Below are positions 1 through 13,800 of a DNA stretch of 64,000 nt, piece after piece. Under the pieces are notes generated by a model that was not told where the DNA came from, ran no database searches, and saw nothing but the letters and a program-made list of their open reading frames with translations. Made by a program: the position numbers and the translations under genes. Positions within the stretch are counted from its first letter, which is position 1, and each line of letters starts with the position of its first letter. Source of the stretch: Sordaria brevicollis (taxonomy: Eukaryota; Ascomycota; Sordariomycetes; Sordariales; Sordariaceae); the NCBI GenBank assembly GCA_033439795.1, contig JAUTDP010000004.1, positions 2,790,001 to 2,854,000 on the forward strand, written 5' to 3'.

Positions 1-3000
1 CTGGGAATGCTTTTAAGAATGCAACGAAGGTGTGCTTGGTAGTGAATGAGCCCAATGGATATCTGTAGAAGATGGTAGAGGTCCAATGGCGGTGATATGC
101 GACAGTAGTACGCGAGGATTTTGATATTTTGATCAAGTGAAAGTTTGTGCGTGGGAAGAAGAGGAGGGGAAGAAGGGAAGAGGGCAAAGAATCAGCTAAA
201 CGGGACGACGGAGGGGGACCGAATCTTCGGAGAGAGACCGGAGTGATTGCCCGGACAACGCAAGCAGATACCCTTTCATCCTGAGGCCAGAACACGCCCG
301 CAGGCAGAGTGTACTGACGTCGACTTACCTCCAAAACGAGATGCGGTCCTGTAACAAACGGGCTGATTGGTCCGGGGCGGGAGAGATGCTTTGGTGACAA
401 GAAAGCGGCGGCCGGCAACGTTGGAGGATGTAAGTACCAAAGACTCTGATGCAAGCGAGCGCAGGGGGATTAAGAAGATGAACCGAGCTATCAAGCAAGA
501 TGAATTGAAGAGACTGTGGTTGTCGCTGGGATGGATTGTGTGTTGATGCTGTAATGATCGGAGGAAGAGTCTACCAAGAGTTGAGAGACAGAAGAGTCGA
601 GATGGACTGGAGGGCGGAGGGAGGGCGGTCTTTTAACTGTCGTCGATCGTCGTCGGGTTGCTGAGATAGAATGGAGGGTCGGTGACGTTGAGGTTGCTTC
701 CTCACGATGTAAACAATGTCGAGGGCAGCCACGATGTAGGCTGGTGAAGGAAGGAGTCGATGTCACCCCTGAAGCCTCGCTGCACCACGGCCCACGATAT
801 CCGACAGGAGAGCTGAAGATGGTGATGAAGGATAATGATGAACAAGTAAGAACACCCGTATGCTATGTTCCAGCTTTCCGCGTGAAAGCGAATTTTGAAG
901 CGAAAAGGACGACAAGTGGAAGAAAAAGGAGAAGAAGGAGACGTCTGATCATGTTGCTCGGAATCGGCTCGCAGCAAGAACTCAGACATTGACAGAAAGA
1001 GAACTACTCTCAGCAGATGCCTTGCCCAGACTGGGACTTCGAAAGAGGAAAGAGAGACCCATTATCAAATCTCCAAATAAATCCAACATTGCCCTGGGCA
1101 CCATGTTCCACCTCTGTTCTCCATGGGCAGGAACTTTGGAAGGGAGCTGCACAATTTGATTTGACAAGACTTCGGCATGGCGTGACTGGAAGTGCGTCCA
1201 GTGCGCTTCACCGGTACAATGGTTTGGTGAATGGACGGAAAGGAAGTGACACTGCTAGAATCCACCTTGGAGAAAAGACAGCTTCACTGGGAGCACTTGC
1301 CATGTGAAGGGATGTTGTTCGTGATGCAGCTGTAAGCCTTGGCTTGGTGTCTCCCCCTTTGCTCTTGCCGTATACAGTACGTAGTGGCAGCCCGCCTCCC
1401 TTCCCGGCCAATTGGTTGGTCAGGATTGAGATGCCGGCCCAGATACGTGACTTGTAGGGGAAAGAGCCGCATCGCCGGGCGTGTAACGTAAAGTACCGAC
1501 CAGCACTTGCTGGAGTGTAATTGAACGTTTCCTTTACAGCCGAACTCGGAGTGTCCCCAGGAGTCCTTCTCGACGCGAACTAATTGGCCCCAGTCCCGTC
1601 ACTTTAGGCAACCAGACGCGGAAGGAGGCCGGGCAAGGCTTGCACTCGGTCCCGAGCAATCCATCTTTGCTAATTGAACCGACCCAGACGATGATGGGAG
1701 GGCATTGGCCCTTCTCGTCCACTTGTCCAGTTCTCCTGCATGACTGTTAGCGACGACTCTCTTCCACAGCAGAAGGACGGATGACGAGAGGTATGAGGCA
1801 AGGAAGAACAACTCGACAAACTCCCAAGACGACAGGCGTATGGTGCTGACATCCTACATCCCAGCAGATTATCTTCTTCCTGATCAATTGGCCCAATATT
1901 GCCCTCGCGATTGTCTTGCGAAACAGAAACAACACGTCCCGACTTTGACGAAGGAGTAAACCCGACCGACACATCCCGTAGCAAGCCCTACACGAATTAG
2001 CACGCGGTTGCCCCCCAACAGAACATCATAGCTTCCGACCTAACTCACATTCGGCCTGTCATTGACGGAGTGTCGCCCGCCACAGTTCCGGGAATACTCC
2101 AAGCTCGACAGGCGGTACCGGCCATAAGGAGAGGACTGACCGCGACTGCCCCATGCTTCTTCGACAGCAATGTACAAAGACGTGTGGGAGCGGATGGGCA
2201 TAGGGGCATGCCTTCCGCTATCCATACATGCCGGGCGGGACACTCTTCGTCAGCGTAAATGGCCTCAAGTCGTTCTCTCTGATCTCGATAGGCAGTGTCG
2301 TCGGTGGGATTCGGATGCTCTGTGTTGCTCTCTTGACGGCTTCGACCGCATAGCTCGACTGCAAGGGATGCTCTCTTGTCCACGCCGTGTCGTCGTTCTG
2401 GTCTTGGTCGCCGGTAGTAACGAAACTTGCGGACACCGCCTTCTAGCTTGTCGTGACGACTGCGGTAAATGACTTGCTGCGATGAATCCTACGGGTCGGA
2501 GGCAAGTATCGGTTCATCGATCGTTTCGGCTTGGGCCATGGGCAAACGCATTCTTCAAACTCCCATGCGCCCAAGGTGAATGATGACGCATGGAAAGCTG
2601 ACTGGAATGGATCCAAGGACTGTCGATAGGAAGAGAAAGCTGTCGTCGCCTGCGATTACAATAGTCTCAAAAGGATCTTTTCAAGGGCTGCCTGTTAGAA
2701 GTACCACCTACCCAACAGGGCCACTTGACTGACGGTGGTAACTTCACGCGTCCGCCATGAAAGATCGCGACAATGATCAACCGAGTGACGGGAGTATTCA
2801 AAAACTGAGAAGAGCAAGTGCCAACTGTCTTTTGCCTGTTCATCTACTGGATGAAGTGTTTGTATTGGTTCTAGCCGATGACGGCTCTTTGCGAAGCCAC
2901 TCGCAAAGTGTCTGTATACAATGTGGTTCTGGCCAACGACGGGCGTATCATATCATGCCACTGATAGATAAATATTGTATAGGTATGTGTTGCCAACTCG

Positions 3001-4409
3001 ACGAGAACTACTCGCGCTGCGAAACCTCCGAAAGCAAGAGCTGACGTCTCAAGAGTGCCAGGACCCAGGCACCCCCCCGCCCAGTCGAGGCTCACCCAAG
3101 TCAACCCACGCATCTCCGATCCTCCAAAGCCCTTGTACCTTGTCACTTACCCCAGGTGATGCGGAGATCCCCACAGCCATATCCGAGCCCGAGACGTCGG
3201 ATCGTGTGGAGGAAGGCGGTCCATCACGGCGGACGGCGTATCTCGTACTATTTCATCTGCTGGCGTTGAGCGGCGTCGGTCGATATCGAAGGAGTCAAAG
3301 GGACAAGCGGACGATCGGGAGGATGGGCGAGGAAGATCTAAAGGAAAAAGAAAGAAAGAAGAACAACCCAGAGAAGGAAACCGGAAAGATGTTAGGCGAG
3401 AGCAAGTACTACGTAGGGAGGTGGAAGGAAAGGAACTTGCGGGGGAAGAGAAGAAGAGAAGTAGAAGGTCAAAACCAAACAACAAGGGCCTGGAGGGTTG
3501 CGAGGTCGCAAGTCGCAACATGTCGCTCGGCAATAAAGTTGGCCGCCGCCCCGGTTTCGGACCAATCAGAACCCTCCGCTCTGCGCTCCGCATAATATGT
3601 AGCAAACGCCAAAACGACCAACACCACACACAAACTTTCACTTCCCCGTCAATAAAATTAGGGGAAAAAGCAGTGGTATTTTGAGGGATGGTAGCACAAA
3701 GTTTGAAACCATGGGATCTTATTGGTTGTTTGCCATACCCTAAGGGCCCTTTCGTGTTTCAGAGGGCTGAAGATTTCAAGGGGGTACTACATGAAAATAG
3801 TGGCGTCACTTGACATCGGACGAATGAACACCGAAGGTTACACACGGCATGTTGGCTGTTGGCAGGACACGGCGAGGCTGGTAAGGGAAAACAATGACGA
3901 AAAAAAAAAGGGCTGGGTAGAAGATGTTTCGCCTTGCCAACAAGATGAACCCCGTGGTGAAATACCCCGCTAAACCCCCCAAGTTCCATTATTTTTCCCC
4001 CCATGACTGACCCTGGGAAGCCGTTGCGAGGTCAGAAAGCAGGGGGAGGGGACTGACGGAGACATGACCATCTTCCGTCACAGTAAATGTATGGCGCATG
4101 GAGTCAGGTGCATTTCCAGCCTGGACCAGTAACCTCTGATTATGGGACGTGGATACAAATGTTGCTTTACGAATGCTTGCCTGTCATTGATTGGGGTATT
4201 CTCTTTCAATATACACTAGGATCTCAAAATGATCTGACTCAGAATAAAACATCACAACTATCCAATAAACAATGTCAAAGAAAGAAGATGTTTATAACAA
4301 TGATATATGTTCTTTCCTCCCGCCGCACGCCTTCTTCCAAAACATTTTCTATCCCGATTCCATTCTTTATGTTCTTTTAATCTTCCACCATAACACCGTA
4401 TGTAGGTGT
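1..4409. other. Intergenic region, no supported gene
   Basis: I see no convincing coding region. The longest open frames (about 2975-3595 on + and 3147-3641 on -) overlap each other, are low in complexity and come from a purine-rich stretch at about 3280-3500, so they look accidental. The first 250 bases are pyrimidine-rich when read on the minus strand, like the 5' leaders and promoters of Neurospora genes. A minus-strand gene may therefore start just left of the window; this is inference. The last part, about 4100-4409, should be the 3' flank of the P450 reductase gene. Confidence 0.5.
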
Positions 4410-6643
4410 TTATGACCAGACGTCCTCCTGTTGGAAGCGATAACAGGTTAGGGTCCTAATCTTGTGTGTGGAAGGGATAGGTTGGGATGTAAAAAACGTA
4501 CCTGGTACTGGTTCGACGACCTCATGTTCTTGACAATCTCCTCGGCCTTGGCCTCGGGGATGCCTCTCTGCTCGGAAATGATCTGGCCTAGGACGTTGTT
4601 GACCTCGCGCGCCATGTTGGCGGCGTCACCGCAGACGTAGAAGTAGGCCTTTTGCTCGAGAAGCTGGTTGATCTCCACGGCTCTTTCCTTGAGGCGGTGC
4701 TGGACGTAGACCTTCTTGGGGCCCTCGCGGGAGAAGGCAGTGATGAGCTCGAAGTTGTCGCCGAGGACCTGCTTGGCTTCCTGTAGTGTTGAACGTTCAA
4801 GTTAGCATCTTGAAATTTCATAGGCTAGAGAATAGGGTTGCTCGCGCGTGGTTTGACTTACCTCCCATTCGTCCTTGTACATGAAATCCTCGGTAGACTT
4901 GCGGCAGCCAAAGAAGAGAAGGGTCTTGCCAACGTTCTCGCCGTTCTTGGCCTGCTGGATGCGTTCGCGAATGAAACCGCGCATGGGAGCAACACCGGTA
5001 CCGGGACCAATGCAGATGATGGGCTTGGAAGGATCCGAGGGGAGCTTGAAGTTGGAGTGGCGGACGTGGACAGGGACGTGGATGCCGTCGTACTTGTTGC
5101 GGGGACCAGTGATTTCGTAGGAAAGACCGAAGGGGCAGGGCTCGGGATCACCGTTCTGCTTCTGCTTGAGCGCAAGGAGGTAGTTGGTGGCGACACCGCG
5201 GAAGGGGTCATCACGACCGGGGAGCTGAGTGCTTTCGACGACGGCGGTGATGGAGATCTTCTTAGGGTGTTCGAGAGACGAGGACGAGATGGAGTAGTAG
5301 CGGGGCTGGAGCTTGGTGATACCCTCAATGAAAGCAGAGAAGGGAATGTTGTTCCACTTCTGGCCCTTGCCGACGATATCCAAGACGCGAGCGATGTTGA
5401 GATGGTGAACGCTGATCTTCTCGTGGAAGTATTCCTTTTCGGCACCGAGCTTGGTCATTTCGGCCTTGGACTCGGCGTCGGGAGCAAAAGCAGCGAGCTG
5501 AGCGAGGAACTGACGAGAGACGGGAGCGCAGATTTCCATGTGGTAGCGAACAATAGCGTCGTAAGTGGTGGGAGTCGGGAAGGGAACCTTGGCGGTGGGC
5601 TCGAGAGCCTTGACGGAAACAACAGCGTGGCGCTTTTCGGTCAGACCCAAGATGTCCAAGAAACGATCAACCTCGGCACCAGGGTTGGTAGGCCAGACAG
5701 CGATGTGGTCACCGGTTTGGTAGTTGAGGTTAGTGCCGCTGATATCGATATCCATGTGAAGGCAGTTGCGGTCCTTGACGGAGAAGAGCTCGTAAGACTG
5801 GGTGATGGGGGCAATGTAGGGGTTGTGGGCGTTGAAGGGACCCTTGGCGGTTCCGTCGAGATGCATCTTGTTGGGTTCACCGAGATAGACTTCAGGAGAC
5901 TCCTTGGTCAGACCCTCTCTTTCGACAATGCTGAAGACGGGCTCGTAAACGGCCTCGCGCTCCTCCAAGTTCAGCCTCTCAGCAAGAGCCTTCCACATGG
6001 GTTCCTTCCAGGCCAAGAAATCCTCTTCCATGGTACCGGCACCATCATCACCCTCGCCAGCATCGCCAATACGGTGGGCACCGAGCTTCTGGAGCGCCTT
6101 GTCCACGTTACGGACCATGGAGTTGTAGTGCTCATAGGTGTTGTTTCCGAGACCGAAAGCGACATAGTTCAGGTTGCCGAGCGCAGGTTCATTGCCCTCA
6201 GTGAAGTTGACGTCCTCGCTGGTGATGAATTCGTAGAAGTCAACGGCGTTATCAGTAGGCTCACCCTCGCCATAGGTGGCGAGCACGAAAAAGACCACCT
6301 TATCGTCGGGGATAGTGTCAAGGTTTTCGAAGTCGTATTCCTCAAGGTCAGCAACCATGGTCTCAAGGCCGAAACGGCTCTTGCCTTCCTTGGCCAGTCT
6401 CGAAGCGTAATCCTCAGCAGTACCGGTTTGAGAGCCATAGAAGATGATGCAGTTCTTGCCCTGCTCCTCCATCTTCTCCACGATGTTTCTTGTCTTGCCA
6501 GCCTTTGCGCCGCTGGCATTGGCCAGGGAGCTAGCATAGGGATCCTTTGTAACGCCCCATAGCTTGCCCTTTGTAAAGTAGGCGACTGTTCCGAGGAGGA
6601 TGGCCGCCAGGACCACGAGGTCCAGCGTGTCGAGTTCTGCCAT
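4410..6643 (-). CDS. cpr: NADPH-cytochrome P450 reductase
   Basis: Passes electrons from NADPH through FAD and FMN to microsomal cytochromes P450, at the cytosolic face of the ER. Three coding exons fit: 6643-4862, 4780-4502 and 4427-4410, with introns of 81 and 74 nt (GTAAGT and GTACGT donors), giving 692 residues, normal for the family. Visible in order: an N-terminal hydrophobic anchor (about residues 8-24), the FMN loop GSQTGTA (70-76), the FAD motif RYYS (around 450) with GVATNYLL, the NADPH pyrophosphate motif GPGTGVAPMRG (around 547), and CGDAANMA near the end. The last exon encodes only EDVWS and stop; the terminal Trp-Ser is the family hallmark, with the Trp stacking on the flavin. 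The start ATG is the first in the frame and directly precedes the membrane anchor. The opposite strand is also open for 574 codons, which is a codon-bias shadow. Confidence 0.96.
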
Positions 6644-9600
6644 GACGGCGATATATACGGGGATAGGTATGTACGGTAGCGGGCACGACCGGTGTACTTT
6701 TACAAGCTATCGGATATGGTGATGCCTAGAGGTAGGAATACCGGACCGGGCCGGTAACGCACTCGGCTCGGCTTGGCTGCTTCTGGCGGGGGAAAGCCAA
6801 AAGAAGCTGCCTGCGTGAAATGTTAGCCTGGTGAATAAAAATAAACGACTCTTGAAACCAGACGACAGTATGCCGAAGCGGGTTGTTGCTCGCGGGAGAT
6901 TGACATGTGGTCTGTGGTGATCGGCGTGCCGTTCGGCTTTGAAAGCTCAGGCCAGATTGACAAGATCAGACAGACATGCCACAGCTGCTTTGCTGACGGC
7001 TTCTGTCGGGCAGTAGTGTACTCTAGAGGTAGGTTAAGACGATTTACGTACCTGGGACGAACCGCGCAGGAAAATGACAAGAAGCGACGGGACCAGAAGC
7101 TCAAGAGAGACAAGCAAAAGGAAAGAATGGCGGCTGGTGGTCGAAAAGAAGGCAGGAAAGGGGGTGGAAGTTGAGATGGCAGCGGTCTATCACTCTTAAA
7201 AGGAAGGATTGGGGGAGGAGCGAAGATAAACTGGAAACTGACACATGGCCGTGGACGCGGCCGGGGCCCACGGGGATCCAATTCCATTTTAGCGCTAAAT
7301 TCCCGATGACCGGGCCCCTCCCGTGGTCCCCACTTTGGCATTGGCGACCACTGCACTCCATCCCACCTCCGTTGTACATTCAGGCCAGGTGCTGACGGGC
7401 GAGAGTCTTGAGTTCACCGAGTAACGAATGCATGGGATGGAGCTGAAGAACAACGAAAGTTGGCATCATACCGAGTGTGTTGTCTAGACTACTACTGGTA
7501 AGCTCGGGTATTGCTCTCATTTTATATTCAGCCACTGTCTTGGGGAGGAATTGTCCATTCTCTATCTTCCGAGCTTTAGAAAGCGGCCCAACAATGTCAC
7601 CGGCGGCCGCCTCTGGACATCAACACGATCACAGGTGGTCCAGGGTTCAGGTACTGCTACAAAAGCGGCAGTGGACCTCTCTGGCTAAGACGGGACACTT
7701 TCAGTTTCACATGACCAGTTGAGACCTATACTTGCTCCCAAGCCAAAATGATGGGATTTGAAGTCTCGAGTTTTGGAAGGATACCTTGTTCTATACATAG
7801 TCTTCACAGGAGTGGAAGTATCATACCGTGTGAGTACAAAGGTAACAACATGTGATGTCCTCACTCAGCTTCCATGGGCAGCTTACACATAGGTAGAGCC
7901 GGGGTATGTCCGACAGTCACAGTCGTAGCCCAAGGAGCGCATTCAGACTCCTCTGTCGCCTTCGATATGACATCAATAACAGTCTCAGAAGAGGTCAGAA
8001 GTCAGAGGATACCCGCGAAATCCAGTTTCCCGTCGTCTAGTGTTGAGAACAGCGCGGCTATGAGACTCGAGAGCATCTCTTTCCCGTGAAACCCTCCCGA
8101 AGTTCGGTTTAGGTAAGCGGGAAACCCCATCATACCCCACATGGGGTCTGCATGAACACCTGGCGGGATGGGGTTCACACTTGCAAACTTGAACTTCTTG
8201 CACTGAAAAGCACCGTCTCTTTTTCTCTGAACAAGTTTGTTCTCTTCAACCGATCCTATCCACCCCCGTTCCGCTTCCGACTTCTTTGCCGCGCCGGCTC
8301 GTCAACAATTCACTTGAGCCGATTCGGCGCTCAGGCCTTGATCGGTAGTCGAGCACGAGGCCCGGAGCGCAGCACGAGATCAGTGGACCGTGGAGGATGT
8401 CATGCACATCTTTTGGAGGTTGATTCGGGGCCCCGGACTCTTTGTGGGGTGAAATGCTTCAAGGCCGTTTTGGCGAAGTTGAGGGGACTCCAATAAACAT
8501 CACATCCCCTGACTGTCGACCCTTTGTCACCAGAACAGAAAGAAGCCCAAAGAATCATATCGGCTCCTTGCATCTACACACTCCTCACTGCCACGGTAGT
8601 AGGTGACCGGCAGTCGCCTTTGCGCGGAAAACGCAGAGTTTCATTCGCCCAGGCCTTCCAATTTCAAGCCTGGTATGGTGTGAAAGTGGTAGGTTAACAT
8701 CTCGGTCCTGCAGTGTGGTTACGTCCGCTTCATACCCGCGGCCGCCGCGATACGGGAGGAAGTGTAGCCCGAGGGCCCTCCGTCGCTGACACTGAGTTAC
8801 TAGGTGGGCAGCAACCTTGGGGTTCTGGTTGTATCAAACCTGGAAATCATGACAAGATTCATTTGACGCCTTCATTCGAGTTCATCTCCAGTTGTCGTCA
8901 CCAAGAAGGCCGACTTCACTGATCAACCACCCCGGCTTGTTCGGTCCCTAGGTCCCGGCACTTGCACCCCACGTTTCACGGCGGGGGTACAACCTCAAAA
9001 GTAGGGGTGCGTTCTGGGTATCCGTGTTGTGTAGACATTACATGACTGTATGCCTTATTTCGCATAAGCTGCTGACATCTGCAGAGTTTCTTGTCAGACA
9101 AGCAGAACCCGTTCGGGGATGTGCAACGCCGCTCTTGCGATGGTTAATCTCAATTCCCCCAGACCTTTCGGTGTTCATCTCTTCTCATGACTCTAAAAAG
9201 GGGCAAGAAAAAGGACCCTTCTTTACCCCAACGACGAGATATGGTCCGAGCGCCCTTCTGATCAACAAAGCGTTGCGGGGGAAGCTTGGCTTTGAATTTG
9301 GGGGAGGCTGGAGAACGTTCAGCCGGCTCGTCTACCGGAGTGGTTTCACTGGTTTGCGGACTTTGAGAACAGTGGCAGTATCCGAAGAGCTCGCGCTCCG
9401 AAGCACTCCGTCGGCAAATATACCGGATGTGCTCTCGACCTCTTAGTCTCGTCTTCTGGACTGTCCAGTATCCGGATTCTGGCCAGTCTTGGACAAACGA
9501 AGCGAGCGTTCCGCAACAACCGCAAACCGGCAACCTCACGGAACATGAGAACTGTTACCATGCTGGAGGCCCGTTCCACAGTCATGACGCTCTTCAAACG

Positions 9601-10845
9601 AATCCAGTTTAGTCCATGCTGTCAAGCTCAGATAAGCTCATTCGAGATCGGCTCGAGAAACACACCGTGACAGGCAGGATGCTCTAACGACATACCGGCG
9701 GTCCGGCGTATGGACACCCATTGACATGACGTGTGCGGAGATATCTCCATGTAAAAGATGGAGCAAACTCCGGGGTCCCCATATTCGAGACCTGTTTGTG
9801 TGAAGGGCCTGTCTGGGGTTGAACGTCGTTTGGCTCCTGAAGGCCGGAGAGGACGGGATATGTACGGATACACGGCATTACATACATTTATTGTTACCAG
9901 GTGCGTCTGTATAGAAGATGGATCTTTATCCTCCTTCTCAAAGTTGAGGCGCTTCGCCCTTCCTCCAGCCACCTCATGGTTATATGAACCGCATGCCTTT
10001 ACGGACGACAAGTTCTCTCCCTCAATGCTTCCCTCACAGACTACCTTACAATCTACCTCATTCTTGAGGGATTAAGATGTTCTGTTAGACCCCATGCAGC
10101 CCTGCATATTGCACTTTGTCTGGGTCCGCCTGGGAGGCTTGCTTGGTGACCCACCCAAGTAACACAACTGGTTGGCTGTCAGGCGTTGAGGCGCTATCAT
10201 TGGTAAAATTCAGCCCTGACAGCCCAGGTTGACAGAATTTCCTTTGCGAACCTTGATGAACCGGCGTGCGCTTTGTCCTTTCATCCAAGCAGCGCACCAT
10301 CAGGGGCATAAAGTGAGAAGAGGCGCATGTGGAAAAATGGTGGTTCACACATCCATCCGATGTGTCTTGTATTTCTAGCTTGGCTCCGGTTCGTCGCATC
10401 CATGGCAACCAGATGGGACGGGACGGGAGCCAGGGAGCGAACGCGCTGCACGCCCCAGAAGACGTGTGAGAGGGCTTCCACGGCACTTTGCTGAATGCTG
10501 CCACAGGCGACCACCTGGAATCCCGTCCTGGATAGGACTAGCCTAAATCTAGCCGCGGACATCCTTTACAGACAAGCAGAGGCTGAATACTTTCCGGACT
10601 GCGTTTTGCTTGCTTCTGTCAACCTTCGCGCCGGCCCAGTCGCGACGCCATCTTTTTTTCCCTGTCCAATTCCCTCCAAAAATAACAGCGCATATTCAGA
10701 CTTTGCCGGCGAAAAAAAAATAAAAAAAAAATAGGAACCCACTGCTGCTTGCCGGTCTGCAAGGCAACGCGCGCCCACGCGGATTCGACCCCGCCCTGAA
10801 TGCGCTGAAGGAGTATCATGACTGGAGAGGCAAGACATTGGCAAA
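6644..10845. other. Long divergent intergenic region
   Basis: Separates the P450 reductase (-) from the Tao3-like gene (+). About 7050-7190 is pyrimidine-rich on the minus strand, as expected for the reductase promoter or leader. About 10710-10732 is an A-rich run of the kind that keeps promoters free of nucleosomes, just upstream of the Tao3-like start. Open frames such as 9024-9446 (+), 9150-9539 (-) and 10085-10504 (-) have no recognisable domain and overlap on both strands, so I do not call them. Nothing else is evident. Confidence 0.5.
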
Positions 10846-13800
10846 ATGGGTAAGTCCTGGTGATGGCGCTATTGATTAAGCACCTACCTTACTTGTACTC
10901 TCTCCTCTCTTTCTTACGTACCCTTCTGTGAACACGGCAATTTCTGCGCAAAGAACACGGAAGGAAAGCGCCCGGATAACGAGGTCGTAGCTTCCAGTTC
11001 CTATCCCACTAAGAGTGGCTCTGGGCGGCACTGAAACCGCATCAGAGACCAGAAAGGTCCTCACAGCCTGAACTCTTGCGCGCGCAAAAGAAAATTGTCG
11101 CGGAAATGTCAAAACGACAAAGAATTGAGCTAGACTATGGTACAGAATGCTGACTCGCAATTTGCGTCACAGCTCCGTCTCAGACGCTGCCTTCGGACCA
11201 CGAGCCCTTGAACTTTTCGCCCCGAACCATTGCCCGGCTTGAAGAGGAGGATGGGAATACCGACTGGCAGAGAACATTGAGACCGCTTGCCCCCGACAGC
11301 CGAAGCGTTGCGCATTCCCGCGAGTCGTCTCTCGAAAAGCTCCAGTGGTCTGCTAGCAGTACCATTCGCGCCCATGCGCCCCAGCGTTTAGCCGATCCTA
11401 AGCCATCCTCGTACGGCCATCACAGGCAGACGTCCATCGTCCACGGCATTGGCATTCAGCATTCGAGAAATGGGAGTCTGGCGAGCAACCACTCGAGCCC
11501 TCTCAGCCCCCAGATGATCGCCGCCGCCGGCGCAGGCATTTCCCCCGATCGAGCGGATCTACATGGCTACTCGCGCAAGGAAACCGACGGCTCTTCCATA
11601 GGCTCGAGGCCTCAGACGGCCCTTTCCGGAACGACGGCGGCATCGGTGCCCGTGATCCCGGAGCGAACATCATCTGCCGCTGCCATGAACGATTCCGCCG
11701 GCCACGGGGGGCAAACGGGGACACATAGGAAGCCAGAAAGGATGGCCAGCGGGAGGTCTCGACGGGACCACCCCCACCACCATTCGCACTCGTCTAGACA
11801 CAGAGATGACCCGAAGACGGTCGGTGACTACGCGCTGCATGTGCTCTTGACGTCGTTCATTGCCAAAGCGGAAGAAAAGTTGACGGAAATAACAAGCATC
11901 CCTGTCCATGAGCCGGAACCTCACGTCGAACAAATATGCGGTCCCGGTGTAGACACCACCTTCGACCAGTCCATCGTTGCTTTGGGTCATATTTCCAAGG
12001 AAAAGCCCAAACCCTTGATAGATGCCATGATGCTATGGAGGAAGCACAAGAGTGATGCTGCAAATGAGGCTCGCGAGGCCCGCTCGCAACTTCACCAAGC
12101 GCGGAGTAATCTCCCTGGCGGCGCGTTGCAAAGGAGGAATACCGAGCCCGTTCAGACCACCGGTGGCCCTACTAATAGTGACCAACCCGTTGTCCAGCAT
12201 GCCGGACAAGCCGATATTGCGCAAACTGTCGCTGTGGCTGAGCGCCGGTCTACCGTTTCCATTTACATCCTTTGCCGTGTTCTCCTTGAGGTCTTTAACC
12301 AGAGCACGCTTGCCTGCATCACCCCAGAGATGGAGGATAAGCTTGAGAAGATCATATTCGTGCAGCTCAAAAGTACCGAGCCTGATTCTTTACTAGCCTC
12401 TCCGCTAAAACTTGCAAATTGGAACCTCTTCGCTCAGCTGCTGGGTGCTATGAGCGAACTCAGCTTCACGAGTGTGGCCGACCGGTTCATCAACGACCTG
12501 GAGCGCTCCATGCAAGAGCTGAACACCAAAATACCCACCGGTGGGCGAGATGTCGAAAGCAGGATAGAGCTGATTCTCATTGGCATGAAACACCTCCGGA
12601 TCAAAATCTCGCCTCCGGATGCCTGGGAGCGCTCCTGTAACTTTCTCATCTCCCTTGGCAAGCTCTTCAATGTTTCCCATGGTCAAAAGGTAAAGGCGGC
12701 TTTTTGCCAGGTCCTTGAAATGCTCGTGCTTCCCATTGCTGCTACAGCCAGCAGCAATGACCTTGCATATCCGAAGTGGAAAGAGGTGGTGGCAACCATC
12801 ACTCCCCGACTAGCCCAACTGTTCATGAGGCCGCGGCACTGGACATATTCCTTTGCCCTCACAGCAACGATGCTTTGTGCCGACATGCCCGAGAACTTTG
12901 GTAGTCAGTGGATGCAGTTGATCTACCCGCTTAACAACAAGCTTCAAGACCGCGTGACGAGACCGCTGTGTCTGCAGGCCATTTCTAGGCTCTTATGGAC
13001 CTACCTCTATCGCACAAACGATAGCGTGCCCAACTCTACGAGGAAGTTGGACGAAGTCATCAAGATCGCACTTCCCAACACCAAGCGGGCATTCAGCGCT
13101 GCAGACCTTTCTGTCACTGAGCCACTGGTCCAGATCATCAGGCTTATAGGGTACAAAAACCCCGAATACTGTTTTCGAAACATCATCTTCCCGTTGGTCA
13201 ATGCCGACCAGTTTGCATCGAACAAGGATCTCAAGATCGAGTTCCTTGACCCTGATAGGATGGTGGTTGGCATACACGCTTTCCTCGCTGTCATGGGAGA
13301 CCTGGAAAAGGGAGAGCAAGGAAAGCCGCCATTTCCTCTCGATTACACCTATTCCGCATCTCTCATGGACCGAGTCTCCATCTTCTCAGTGCTGGCCTCT
13401 CCGCACAGCAGCTTGGCGGCTACACCGGCTCTCGGTGCCGAAGAAGAGAGACTCTCGAAGCCGGTCCAGGTCTCAGTCATCTCTGACACGGTCAAAGACT
13501 ACTATAGCCGGTTCTGTGAGATACTCGGTAAGATTGCCATAATCTGCGATAACACATTTGGTGGACAAGCTGCGTTGGATGAAAAGTTCAAAGACGAAAA
13601 GTTCAACAGTCCTGGCCCCAAGACGCCCATGACAGATACTTTCAAGTTCTCCTCCCGCCGAGATGATCAACAAAACGCGTACGAGCAAAAACAAGCTTTC
13701 TATGAGCTGTTCCATGTCGCGGTCGAGGCCTTACCACGATGTTTGTCGGCGGACGTTCCCTTCAACACGCTGATCAACCTTCTGTGTACCGGGACCGCTC

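Noticed and set aside
2975..3641. Overlapping 206- and 164-codon frames on both strands
   Set aside because: Low-complexity purine/pyrimidine-biased DNA, typical of a promoter or leader, with no domain or splice support.
4838..6562. 574-codon open frame antisense to the P450 reductase
   Set aside because: It mirrors the codon bias of the real gene, has no domain, and lies wholly within a well-supported exon.
10755..10800. B-box-like GGTCGAATCC on the minus strand
   Set aside because: Flanking bases do not form a T stem or acceptor stem, so not a tRNA.
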